In this document: piece after piece, positions 1-8,290 of the stretch
How positions within the stretch are numbered: the first letter of the stretch is position 1
How the letters are laid out: each line of letters begins with the position of its first letter
From: Pseudomonadota bacterium
Lineage (GTDB): Bacteria > Pseudomonadota > Gammaproteobacteria > Halothiobacillales > Halothiobacillaceae
Assembly: GCA_021795795.1 (NCBI GenBank)
Contig: JAJYPA010000098.1
Span: 1-19,725 of the forward strand
DNA length: 19,725 nt
Direction of reading: 5' to 3'
Notes under the pieces: model-generated
The model's database searches: none
Told to the model about the DNA's origin: nothing
What the model saw: the letters and a program-made list of their open reading frames with translations, nothing else
Made by a program: the position numbers and the translations under genes

Positions 1-1396
1 GGATCAGGGTGCTGGCATCACTGTCATCCAGTGGGAAAAGGGTGATACCCAGGCTGCCGGTAACGCTGACCGCTTCACCATCGATTTCCAGCGGCTCGCG
101 GAGGGCGGCGAGTAATCGTTCGCAAGCGCCTTCGAAATCATCGAGACGCTCCAGGTCTGGCAACATCAGGCCGAACTCGTCGCCCCCTAAACGAGCAAGG
201 ATATCTCCTGCCCGTAACTGTGCCTGCAGCCTTTGCACCACGGCTTGCAGCAACTGATCTCCGGCACCATGCCCCAAGCGGTCGTTCACCTGCTTGAAGC
301 CGTCCAAATCCAGGATCGCTACCCCCAGAAGCCGCTCGTGCCGCAGTGTTTGGTTTCTAGTGTTTTCCAGAAAATCCATGAAGAGGACACGGTTGGGCAG
401 GGCGGTAAGGGGATCGCGCAAAAATTGATTGCGTAGCAGAAACACCAGTTCCCCAAGATTGGCGAAGGCATGGAAGTATGTCGATCCAACCCGTCGGAAA
501 TAACCCTTTTCGTGCACGCCGATCAGACCTACGCCACGCAAATCCTCTGTCCCGAAAGGAAAGATGCCGATTTCCTCTACCTGATTGCGCAAGGCCTTGA
601 TCCATTCCGGCGCTTGCGGATCATCCACGGCTTGGATGATGGTCTGCCTACTTCCCAACGCCTTCCAGCAGGGATCTCCGGCGCTCTTCTGGATCTGTAG
701 CCCCGGTGAGGGGAGCCCGGCCTGGTGCTCCAAGGTTAAGGTCTCTCCCATGACGTCGCTCACCATGTAACCGGCCAGACGTACGCTGTCGCTCTTGGAC
801 GGTAAGTCGTTGCAGATTTGCTGCAACAAATCTTCCGGCCGTTGGGACTCTTTACTACCGTGAGGGACTGCAAGGACGTTCATCAGAACTTCAAACAAGG
901 CCAGCCTCTCGGAATCGGTCTCACGGGAGGCGCTGGCGTAGCCCTCGAGCTGAACCATGAGGTCACCGACCAGCAGACGGAACAAGGCGTCCCGCAGCAA
1001 ATCCCGGTCACTCTCGGGAACCTGCACCTGAAGTATTTTTTGCCAATGGCGCCAGTAGAGAATATAGGCACCGGAAATCCAGGAGGGTTCGATACCGAGA
1101 CGGCAATGCAGAACCCCGACTTTGCGTATGGACTCCCGCCACGGCCTATCCAGGCGGCTGACCAGAAGGCCTTTAGCGTGCTCCTCCTGCTTCTGGATCA
1201 GGGCATCCAGACGCGCGCTGGAGAAATCCCGAAATATGGCGGCGGTGGCAGACTGATTGAGCAGATAATCGTAAAAAGCGTGGGCAAGCGCCGATGCTTC
1301 TTTATCCAAGGCATCGCGATAACGGTCGATGACCTGAAAGTCAGAATCCTGCAGGCCAAGAAACGCGGGTAGAGTGCCACTATTGTCAATAATCAT
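1..1396 (-). CDS. Globin-coupled sensor diguanylate cyclase (GAF-GGDEF), partial at window start
   Basis: No open frame was listed here because the gene runs off the window; I translated the minus strand by hand and found 465 residues without a stop. Residues about 15-155 match the globin-coupled sensor fold: the stretch VGVLHCRLGIEPSWISGAY (93-111) has the usual pattern around the proximal haem histidine, here H97. Residues about 180-320 resemble a GAF domain. The GGDEF domain begins near 327 (RDPLTALPNR) and carries GGDEF at 404-408 with an intact inhibitory I-site RAGD at 395-398, five residues upstream. Known family role: haem binds O2 or another gas and controls synthesis of c-di-GMP from two GTP. 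The I-site suggests product inhibition. The start at 1396 is the first ATG in frame; its Shine-Dalgarno (AAGAG) is weak. The C-terminus is missing, so an additional EAL domain cannot be excluded. It follows pgaD on the same strand after 211 bases. Confidence 0.88.
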   Translation of the reverse strand, partial: MIIDNSGTLPAFLGLQDSDFQVIDRYRDALDKEASALAHAFYDYLLNQSATAAIFRDFSSARLDALIQKQEEHAKGLLVSRLDRPWRESIRKVGVLHCRLGIEPSWISGAYILYWRHWQKILQVQVPESDRDLLRDALFRLLVGDLMVQLEGYASASRETDSERLALFEVLMNVLAVPHGSKESQRPEDLLQQICNDLPSKSDSVRLAGYMVSDVMGETLTLEHQAGLPSPGLQIQKSAGDPCWKALGSRQTIIQAVDDPQAPEWIKALRNQVEEIGIFPFGTEDLRGVGLIGVHEKGYFRRVGSTYFHAFANLGELVFLLRNQFLRDPLTALPNRVLFMDFLENTRNQTLRHERLLGVAILDLDGFKQVNDRLGHGAGDQLLQAVVQRLQAQLRAGDILARLGGDEFGLMLPDLERLDDFEGACERLLAALREPLEIDGEAVSVTGSLGITLFPLDDSDASTLI

Positions 1397-1523
1397 TCAT
1401 GTACTCTTATATAATGTTTATTAGGGGCTGATGTTCCTCTGCTTTTTTCAATCGATCAAGATCACTTCAACGTCATGCGGACAAGGACGATATAAAAAAG
1501 ACTTGCTCACCATGTGACAACAT

Positions 1524-1545
1524 CTCAAAACCGGACGTTTTTGAG
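1524..1545 (-). other. Perfect 7-bp stem-loop between pgaD and the diguanylate cyclase gene
   Basis: CTCAAAA and TTTTGAG form a perfect 7-bp inverted repeat around an 8-base loop. Read on the minus strand it lies about 60 bases after the pgaD stop. A T-run follows only some 20 bases later, so it is a poor intrinsic terminator and could equally be an operator or an mRNA stability element. No gene is seen in the rest of 1397-1607, and no convincing promoter for the downstream cyclase could be picked by eye. Confidence 0.35.
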
Positions 1546-1607
1546 AAGGCAACCAGACACTGGCGCCCGCTCAGGCTAAGATTTTACGCAACTTTTTGCA
1601 TGGAACG

Positions 1608-2084
1608 TTATTCAACACATTTGGTTAGTTTTTCAAAACAAAGTATATGTCCGCTCTCATCGTAGTAAACAATTCCCGACTGTGCGGATTGGCCAGCTTT
1701 GAGAGTGTCCAACGCAATATGGAGACTGTCGGCAAGATCTGCGCCATCTAATATTGGCGGCGCAACCCTGACGTTGTGCCGAGAAAATCGTCGCCAGTTA
1801 TAAACAGACCAGGCAGCAATTACTAGCCAGGAAAAGGCAAGAATAAACGAAAACAGGAGAAGAAATGTTGACGTTGGTGGCCAGTCATGCAACAGGTAGA
1901 CATCAAAGCGTCTATAACCAAAATACCAAGCAATAACAGTGATTAGTGGCGCCATAATGAAAACCCACGCTATCCATGCTGTTCCCTGGAAAATGTTATC
2001 ATTTATGCGTTTCGATAACGGAACATTTCCGCTGTAGAATGGTTCAGGACATATGCTCTGATCAGTTGTCTCTTTAATCTGCAT
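1608..2084 (-). CDS. pgaD: PgaD, small inner-membrane subunit of the PNAG synthase
   Basis: 158 residues, with two membrane segments (about 35-55 and 72-93) separated by a short charged loop, then a cytoplasmic tail starting YNWRRFSRHNVR, the usual layout of PgaD. PgaD pairs with the glycosyltransferase PgaC, and in E. coli the pair binds c-di-GMP as the allosteric activator of poly-beta-1,6-N-acetylglucosamine synthesis. I chose the ATG at 2084, not the in-frame ATG at 2108, because it sits in CTAATG overlapping the end of pgaC and has an upstream AGGCGG; the longer form would add eight residues lying entirely inside pgaC. The 11-base overlap with pgaC indicates translational coupling. Family assignment rests on size, topology, the tail motif and operon position. 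Confidence 0.85.
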   Translation of the reverse strand: MQIKETTDQSICPEPFYSGNVPLSKRINDNIFQGTAWIAWVFIMAPLITVIAWYFGYRRFDVYLLHDWPPTSTFLLLFSFILAFSWLVIAAWSVYNWRRFSRHNVRVAPPILDGADLADSLHIALDTLKAGQSAQSGIVYYDESGHILCFEKLTKCVE

Positions 2085-3369
2085 TAGGTAGTTCCGCCTG
2101 AAATCCACGGTCCGGGCTTACCCAACGAGCGCGGTGCCGTTTACTGAACAGCACTGCAGGGACAGCCCACGCCACTGTAAACATGTTTAATGACCAAAAA
2201 ATCAATGGATACCAGATTACCCAAAAATATACGCGCGTCAGTATTGTTTTTCTCTCATATCGAGAATCAAGGGCGATGCTGAAAAGAAACTGCAACAAAC
2301 AAGTAAGGCCGAGCATTACTCCATACCACTCTGGTAGGATACTATTAATATAAAGAAAGCGAGGCATCGGTATAGCTAGTCCAACGAAATAAATAATTAT
2401 AATAGCCAGCATAGTGTAGGCCCAGAATACGGAGGCAATATATTCTAAAAGAATTCCCCAGAATCGTCTTTTACGCCAATTTAGGAGGGGCTTGAATTGA
2501 TCCTGAACAACCTCGACACCGCCCTTGGCCCAGCGCAAACGCTGTTTCCAAAGACCCTTAAAGGTTTCTGGCATGTAAATATAGCAAAGCGCTCTTGGTT
2601 CATAACGTATTTCCCAGAAATTCATCTGCAAGCGCCAAGAGACATCGATATCCTCCGTCAGATTGGAGTCAGACCAAAATCCAACGGATGCAAGCGCGGA
2701 TCGACGAAATCCGGCGATCACGCCTGAAACTGTGAATACCCGGCCGTAAATTTTTTGAGCGCGTTTGACCAGGCCGATGATAGACGAAAATTCACCAACC
2801 TGAATCTTACCCAGAATCGTCGAGCGGTTCATGATGCGTGGGTTTCCGGTAACAGCACCAATACGGCTATTGGGTGCTGTGAGATGATGCATGATCCAAG
2901 CAGCGCAGTCAGGGTGGAGAAGGGCATCGCCATCGATACAGACGAGATAGTCTGAGCGCGCGACGGTTGCTCCTGTACGCAGAGCGATGGCCTTGCCTTC
3001 GTTGGCCGCGTGACGAAATATCCGCAATTGTGGGTACTTCTCGACCAGTTCGCACAGTATCGACCACGTTCCATCACTGGATCCATCATCAATGGCAATT
3101 ACCTCGAGATTGGGATAATTAGACTGTAAGGCATAGTGCAGAGTTTCACGGAGATTAAGCTCTTCGTTGAAACAAGGTATGACGATACTACAAAGTGGTG
3201 CATTGGGTTCATTGTTGGTGGTAAAAATTTCAAGTGGTACTTTGCGGCGCTCCCACTTCAAATAAAAGACCAGCCCACCGAACATCCAAATCCATGCCAT
3301 GAAAAATGGATAAAAGAACGCGTAGGCCATTAATATGTGCTTTACAACAAAGATATTTATATTGGCCAT
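2074..3369 (-). CDS. pgaC: PgaC, PNAG synthase glycosyltransferase (GT2)
   Basis: 431 residues, close to the usual PgaC length of about 440. An N-terminal membrane segment (about 12-38) precedes a cytoplasmic GT2 domain with its key motifs in order: IDDGSSDGT (DD at 94-95, nucleotide binding), DGD at 146-148 (metal binding), TED at 238-240 (catalytic base) and QRLRW at 276-280 (the processive Q-x-x-R-W signature). At least two or three further membrane segments lie between about 310 and 410. It polymerises UDP-GlcNAc into beta-1,6-linked chains at the inner membrane together with PgaD. The start MANINIF at 3369 has AAGGGA 6-7 bases upstream and lies one base past the pgaB stop. A longer frame starting at 3462 exists but runs inside pgaB and is rejected. 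Confidence 0.95.
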   Translation of the reverse strand: MANINIFVVKHILMAYAFFYPFFMAWIWMFGGLVFYLKWERRKVPLEIFTTNNEPNAPLCSIVIPCFNEELNLRETLHYALQSNYPNLEVIAIDDGSSDGTWSILCELVEKYPQLRIFRHAANEGKAIALRTGATVARSDYLVCIDGDALLHPDCAAWIMHHLTAPNSRIGAVTGNPRIMNRSTILGKIQVGEFSSIIGLVKRAQKIYGRVFTVSGVIAGFRRSALASVGFWSDSNLTEDIDVSWRLQMNFWEIRYEPRALCYIYMPETFKGLWKQRLRWAKGGVEVVQDQFKPLLNWRKRRFWGILLEYIASVFWAYTMLAIIIIYFVGLAIPMPRFLYINSILPEWYGVMLGLTCLLQFLFSIALDSRYERKTILTRVYFWVIWYPLIFWSLNMFTVAWAVPAVLFSKRHRARWVSPDRGFQAELPNAD

Positions 3370-3370
3370 C

Positions 3371-5548
3371 TTATATTCCCTTGGGTGCCTTTGGTGGAAA
3401 TCTGTGCAGGCTGAAATCTGGGTATATGGCATCGGTTGATGGATGTTGGCCGATGAAATCATCAGGGCAGATACCGATGTTCAGCGCATGGTTGTCCTTG
3501 CATAAGGAGATCCATTGATTTAGCTGGTGATCAGAAATCCAGGTGTGCTGCTTCCAGTTCCGTGCCTGCAGGAAGAATACACTGCGTTCAAGTCCACCCG
3601 GATAGGCGGTTGCGAGATCTGTCAACTTATGCAGCCACTGATTCGCCTGGAGCTGAGTGCCGTCGAGATAAGGCATCGCCTCTATTGCGACCCAGTCATA
3701 CACATTAAGAAAGGGTTCCATGGCCATAGCAAAGCGCTGTTCTGTATTGTCGGGATGCGTCAGTGCCCGCGCATAAAGATTTCTGCCAACCGAAAAGCTT
3801 TCGCTGACATTGGTGTAACGGTGCATTGCCGTGGTAACGACCTTGCCGAAGTCAATGAGGGCCATGGTGCGATCTCGAGCGTTCATTGGGAAATGCAGCT
3901 TGGAGGAGGGAACAGCTGGTGTCTCACTACCTGGCCAACGTGCCTCTGGCAAAAGTACGCTGGCGTCTTCGTCCGAAGTCATGGTAGCGTCATCACCAAT
4001 GATAACCCCAGCTATAGATGGCTGCGCCTTGGCCAGATCCTCAAATATGGTGGTAACGAGAGTTTGTGCCTCAGGAAGAAAAGGACTAAGACGGCGCCGA
4101 CCTCTACTAGCGGGGACTATGTCACCTGATGCCGTTTGCACTCTTATCGAAAGCCGAGCCTGCGTTTCGGTATCCGGCAAAGTGAACCCGATCAGTGGCA
4201 TCACAGGGAACACCTTTACATTAGAGCGGGTCATCAGTTGCCACGCTACCCGATTGAAGAGGTCGGCCCGCATTGGCAGCACACGGTTTGGAAAATACAC
4301 CGATTTTGCATTGCCGGAACCATCTGGGTCAGCAAAAGCCTGCAGATAGACTGTAGAAACACCGAGCGCTAGCACTTGGTTTAGCAGCTCGCCCAGGTTC
4401 TTGTTTGTCTGTTCCGCTGATGGGTCATATACATCGTCCAGTGAAACTTGAAGCACCCGTTGAATCTGACGTTGTCCATGGAATACGTCATAGATGTTCC
4501 AGACAATTTCCATGGGTTTTGGATCGTTGACGATGAGAATACGTCCAAAATTTTTTGACTTCGATCTGTCACTGGCAACGGATGTCAGCGTATGGCTGTA
4601 GAGGCTGAAGGTAATTGGCATGCCTGCGGAATGCGCGATATCGTTAACCTCCTGAGTTGCAGCGCCGAAAGGAAACACAAGAATACGTGGCGCTGTCCCG
4701 GTCTCTGCTTTAATGCGATCCCGGCTGCGGCAAAAGTCGTAATAAAGGCGATCGTGAAATTCAGCATCGGTTTCGTAGCGCTGCTGATCGGGAAAATATT
4801 GCCTGGTGATGGTCGCTGCCACATAGTTACCTTGTGGGTTTGAGAGGATTCCGTGATGAGAGGCATGCGTATGACTAGCAAATTCTACCAGGCCAGAGCG
4901 CTGCATTTCGCGGACATGGTCCCAGGAAACGAAAAAATGCTGATCTTCTTCCTTGCCGTTGTAGTCAACCTCATGGGCATTGACAAGGTTTGCAGATCGG
5001 TAAGCCGATTGTAGATCCGACTGCAACACGGGAATTCGAACGGCAGTTTGTACAGACACCTTGTCTAGTAAGTGTTTATCTTGGTGATGATGTTCTGCAA
5101 TATTCCAAGTTCGATCTATCCAGTTCGTTTCCAAAGCATGCACAGCACTATATTCATAAGCCTTGAGCGCTGGAAATACATGATCATAAAAGCTGGCCAG
5201 GCCGTCATCGATAGAGATATGGAACGAATTCTTGGGCAACTTTCCGTGTCCTTCTACCGCCCATAGAATCTCGTCGACCGTAAGACAATGCCAGTTATTA
5301 GACTTGAACCAGTCAAGAAGCTCCAGAAAACGATGTGCGCTACTGGCATACGGGTCCCAGTATACGTCTTGCACTACGCCGTTACGAATGTCGTGCATAC
5401 AGAGTGTTACAAATGTATTTTCAGGCAAATGCACCGGATTTATTGGGGCTGTCCAAGCAGCCTGTGTCCAGACGTTTGCTTGCGCACGAATAGTTACGGC
5501 AGCGCTAATAAGTGCCGAAAGTGTAAAAAAACTTCTTCGCGTCATCAT
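3371..5548 (-). CDS. pgaB: PgaB, PNAG N-deacetylase with C-terminal glycoside hydrolase domain
   Basis: 725 residues in two parts. The N-terminal CE4 polysaccharide deacetylase domain (about 40-350) shows the metal-binding set: IDDG with D114-D115, and SHTHASHHG with H226 and H231. The C-terminal domain (about 365-725), starting QVSLDDVYDP, matches the PgaB-type hydrolase (GH153) that cleaves partly deacetylated PNAG. It acts in the periplasm, converting some GlcNAc to glucosamine so that PgaA can export the chain. The N-terminus MMTRRSFFTLSALISAAVT reads as a twin-arginine (Tat) signal with a cleavage site near RAQA-NV. No lipobox cysteine is present, unlike the E. coli lipoprotein. The Shine-Dalgarno AGGAGG, 8 bases upstream, overlaps the pgaA stop codon, so translation is probably coupled. 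Confidence 0.95.
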   Translation of the reverse strand: MMTRRSFFTLSALISAAVTIRAQANVWTQAAWTAPINPVHLPENTFVTLCMHDIRNGVVQDVYWDPYASSAHRFLELLDWFKSNNWHCLTVDEILWAVEGHGKLPKNSFHISIDDGLASFYDHVFPALKAYEYSAVHALETNWIDRTWNIAEHHHQDKHLLDKVSVQTAVRIPVLQSDLQSAYRSANLVNAHEVDYNGKEEDQHFFVSWDHVREMQRSGLVEFASHTHASHHGILSNPQGNYVAATITRQYFPDQQRYETDAEFHDRLYYDFCRSRDRIKAETGTAPRILVFPFGAATQEVNDIAHSAGMPITFSLYSHTLTSVASDRSKSKNFGRILIVNDPKPMEIVWNIYDVFHGQRQIQRVLQVSLDDVYDPSAEQTNKNLGELLNQVLALGVSTVYLQAFADPDGSGNAKSVYFPNRVLPMRADLFNRVAWQLMTRSNVKVFPVMPLIGFTLPDTETQARLSIRVQTASGDIVPASRGRRRLSPFLPEAQTLVTTIFEDLAKAQPSIAGVIIGDDATMTSDEDASVLLPEARWPGSETPAVPSSKLHFPMNARDRTMALIDFGKVVTTAMHRYTNVSESFSVGRNLYARALTHPDNTEQRFAMAMEPFLNVYDWVAIEAMPYLDGTQLQANQWLHKLTDLATAYPGGLERSVFFLQARNWKQHTWISDHQLNQWISLCKDNHALNIGICPDDFIGQHPSTDAIYPDFSLHRFPPKAPKGI

Positions 5549-5560
5549 GTGCGAAACCTC

Positions 5561-8122
5561 CTAAAATGTTCCACGAAGTCTTGCCATGGTATAGGCTGTT
5601 TGGCCATATGCTCCATCGTAATTTTCACCAGAAAACCCGACTCCATACTCTATATTCCAGAGCCGATTAATAGTCCATCGCTGTAGGTAGTGCACGTCAA
5701 AAGCGGGAGCTGTGCCAAAATCAGTCTGCCAGCCGACTCCTCCTGAGGCGTTAAGGACCTGCGTGAAGGCATCGCCATAATGCCGCCAGGTTATCCACTC
5801 ATAGTGGAGTCCACCTTCAAGTTCACCCCAATCGCGCGGATTAAAGTAGGTCAACGCATGTTCTGTATTGTTTTCATTCCAAAGGCGTACTCGTCCGCTC
5901 AAAAGCTGATGCGGAGCATGCCATAGGGATTGATCCACAGAGATGAGGTTATCAATACGTGTGTTCCCATCGCTGATGAACATTACAGAATCGTTCCAGA
6001 TGGCCTTTAAATCCGGACTCTGGCGCCATTCCAGTGTGGTGGATAGGCGTTTTCCACTGAGTCCGGCACGGTACGCGCGCAAGGGTATGTCATTAGTAAA
6101 TGAATCAAAATGTAGTGACAAGTACCATTGATCGTTGAACCAATGCGCGGCGCGCAGATTTATTCCCAACTGGCGACCGGTCAACTGCTTCTGAGTTAGT
6201 GCCAGCTCGACCAAGTTACGATTACGTTTCCACTCCGCGCCGAATTGGGAACGATTAAGGGATACGGAGCCGTGATTGAATTGAGAGTATGAGTAATCCT
6301 GACCGGCAAAAATGGCATAATTGGAATATAGCCAACCCGATTGCACACGGTATTCCGCCTGCGTTGCCTGGTTACCTGCCGGCAGACTTCCTGCGCCAGT
6401 ACTGTGACCAAAGAACACGGATGCAGAGATACGTGGCATTTGGCGTCTACGATAATCCTGATAATGTCGAGTGATCAGATTGCTAAAGGGAAAAGCCCTG
6501 TGGAGAAGAGATATGGACCGACCCCACTCGCTCGCATGACGATACTCATGGGCAAGTTCGGCGGTGTTCTGGATCGTGCCTACCGCGTGTGGTCGCAACT
6601 GTGCTGCGGAGCGCAAGGTCCTGCGAGCCTCATCAAAAAACCCCGCCCAACGCTGCACTGTTACCAGGCTATTGGTTATTCCCACATTTTCAGGAGCTTC
6701 GCGATGTAATTTCTCAAGTTGCGCCAATCCATCCATTAGATGATTTCTATAAACCATATTCATGGCTAAAAGCAAATTGACTCTGAGCCAGTCCCAGTTT
6801 GATTTGCGGTAAGTTGCGGGAGCTTCTGCCCACTGCCATGGTGGAGTCGTATTTGCTGTTTTATGAAGTAGGATATCTGCCTTATTGTACTCTTCTGCAG
6901 ATATGTAGGCGTAATACAATCCGATCACGGTGTTCAATGATGGATATTTGGAAGTTGCGATGATGTGTTTATAGATGGCAATGGCGTGGGTTGGATGATG
7001 TGCATGCAGATACGCATCGGCCAATGGCTCTAGGGCGTAGTTCGGAATGGTTGACAGGTTTTTGAGGTTAAGGAATGACTTTTGTTCCTCATGGTACAAG
7101 CGAAGAACTTCTGGTAGGTCTCCAATATCTCTGAGAGCGATCCATTCGTTGTAATATGAAAGCAGTAGCAAATGCCGATGATCATGAAAACTATTGTCAT
7201 TGTTTTTATTTTTATCCAGCGCCAAGCGCAGCATCTGGTTCTTCCCGAAAAGAAAGCCGTGTCCTTCAAGATGCTCTTTAAATGAATTGGCCATATTGAT
7301 GGCTTCTGCATTTGCATTATAGTGGAACGTTCTCATTTGCTTGTCGGAAAACAACTGCGAGTGCCGTTGTGCTAGATTGAGCGCTTGAGAGAAGGCATGA
7401 GCCTCTTCCAATGCAAACACGATTTCGCGAAACGAAGAGTAATTGCGCTCAGCAGAAGCATGCCAGGCTTGAGTAGAGTATTGCAAAGCATGCAGAGGTT
7501 TGCCTAACTTGCGATATATATAAGCAAGCAAGTTGAGCTGTGGTACGCTATATATATACTTGTGCTTCATTGTATGCAGTTCGTGTAAAGCCTGTTGTAC
7601 CGAATGGGATTCAGCAAGGAGCGCAGCGTAAAGAAGTTGTCCGTCGATGGTGTGAAAACCCGGCGCTTGTTGCAAAACCATAATAGCCTTTCGATACGCT
7701 CCCAAGCTGCGCAGGGATTGTACTAGGTCCATGCGTGCGTAAGGCGGGACGCGGGTCAGAGTCACTTGATCAAAGATCTCCTGAACCTGCGGATAGTCCC
7801 CCGCTAGATAAGCGTAGATGATGGCATTACCCACTACCTCGCTGTTGTCGCATAACTCAGGAAGCCTCCCTGCCAGTAGATTCTCTGCCTGTTTGTACTG
7901 GGCCATTCTGGCAAGGTCGGCACTACGGACCAATAAGGATTGCGCGATATCTGCATGTGCATTCAATGGAAGGTATGCGAAGGCGGAAATAACCCATATT
8001 ATGGCGAACTTCCAGGATGACGGAATGATGATATCTAGCGGATCGCCCAACTGATCTGGTTTCTGCTGGTGCAGGTCTGCGGAAAACAGGTCGGTTTTGA
8101 TCGCGCGTCTTCTGGGCTTCAT
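5561..8122 (-). CDS. pgaA: PgaA, outer-membrane PNAG export porin with TPR domain
   Basis: 853 residues. A long N-terminal leader (about 36 charged residues) precedes the hydrophobic stretch KFAIIWVISAFAYLPLNAHA, whose end NAHA-DIA is a plausible signal peptidase site. Residues about 60-570 are helical, TPR-like repeats (for example YKQAENLLAGRLPEL, YPQVQEIFDQ, PTHAIAIYKHII), as in the periplasmic domain of PgaA. From about 570 alternating aromatic strands continue to the C-terminal phenylalanine (ARLRGTF), typical of a beta-barrel recognised by the Bam machinery. PgaA exports partly deacetylated PNAG. The start at 8122 has AGGA 8 bases upstream. A start nearer the hydrophobic stretch would give a normal signal peptide, but no suitable in-frame ATG is seen there. 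It is the first gene of the pga operon. Confidence 0.93.
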   Translation of the reverse strand: MKPRRRAIKTDLFSADLHQQKPDQLGDPLDIIIPSSWKFAIIWVISAFAYLPLNAHADIAQSLLVRSADLARMAQYKQAENLLAGRLPELCDNSEVVGNAIIYAYLAGDYPQVQEIFDQVTLTRVPPYARMDLVQSLRSLGAYRKAIMVLQQAPGFHTIDGQLLYAALLAESHSVQQALHELHTMKHKYIYSVPQLNLLAYIYRKLGKPLHALQYSTQAWHASAERNYSSFREIVFALEEAHAFSQALNLAQRHSQLFSDKQMRTFHYNANAEAINMANSFKEHLEGHGFLFGKNQMLRLALDKNKNNDNSFHDHRHLLLLSYYNEWIALRDIGDLPEVLRLYHEEQKSFLNLKNLSTIPNYALEPLADAYLHAHHPTHAIAIYKHIIATSKYPSLNTVIGLYYAYISAEEYNKADILLHKTANTTPPWQWAEAPATYRKSNWDWLRVNLLLAMNMVYRNHLMDGLAQLEKLHREAPENVGITNSLVTVQRWAGFFDEARRTLRSAAQLRPHAVGTIQNTAELAHEYRHASEWGRSISLLHRAFPFSNLITRHYQDYRRRQMPRISASVFFGHSTGAGSLPAGNQATQAEYRVQSGWLYSNYAIFAGQDYSYSQFNHGSVSLNRSQFGAEWKRNRNLVELALTQKQLTGRQLGINLRAAHWFNDQWYLSLHFDSFTNDIPLRAYRAGLSGKRLSTTLEWRQSPDLKAIWNDSVMFISDGNTRIDNLISVDQSLWHAPHQLLSGRVRLWNENNTEHALTYFNPRDWGELEGGLHYEWITWRHYGDAFTQVLNASGGVGWQTDFGTAPAFDVHYLQRWTINRLWNIEYGVGFSGENYDGAYGQTAYTMARLRGTF

Positions 8123-8290
8123 CGGTCATATCCTATTTGGCTCGTCGTCAGATCGAGTGGCTAGACCCGGTCCCCATGGGACCAAGTATTGGGTGAGTAG
8201 GGCGTCCTATGGAAACCGTGAATTGACCCCCGATGCTCACCTTGTAGGCTAAAAATATCATTGGTAACCATGTGGTTCCGCGCCAATGCT
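8123..8290 (-). promoter_or_regulatory. Leader region of the pga operon with two dyads
   Basis: This 168-base gap before pgaA is the natural place for pga control. It holds a 30-base dyad at 8259-8288, with outer arms CATTGG and CCAATG (perfect) and inner arms GGTAACCA and TGGTTCC (imperfect). It also holds a compact perfect dyad at 8169-8183 (GGTCCC, 3-base centre, GGGACC). No clear -35/-10 pair could be chosen by eye on the minus strand. The first dyad lies just after the stop of the upstream ESPR gene and could instead belong to its transcript end. Calling these operators is inference. Confidence 0.35.

Noticed and set aside
818..1372. 184-codon plus-strand open frame
   Set aside because: It lies opposite the globin-GAF part of the diguanylate cyclase, which has clear motifs on the minus strand.
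1524..1545. Intrinsic terminator after pgaD
   Set aside because: The stem is AT-rich at its top and no T-run follows directly on the minus strand.
3370..3462. Longer start for pgaC
   Set aside because: The extra 31 residues lie inside pgaB, and the ATG at 3369 has a good Shine-Dalgarno and the normal PgaC length.
3527..4349. Plus-strand open frames of 200 and 172 codons
   Set aside because: They overlap each other and lie opposite pgaB; compositions are typical of shadow frames and no motif is seen.
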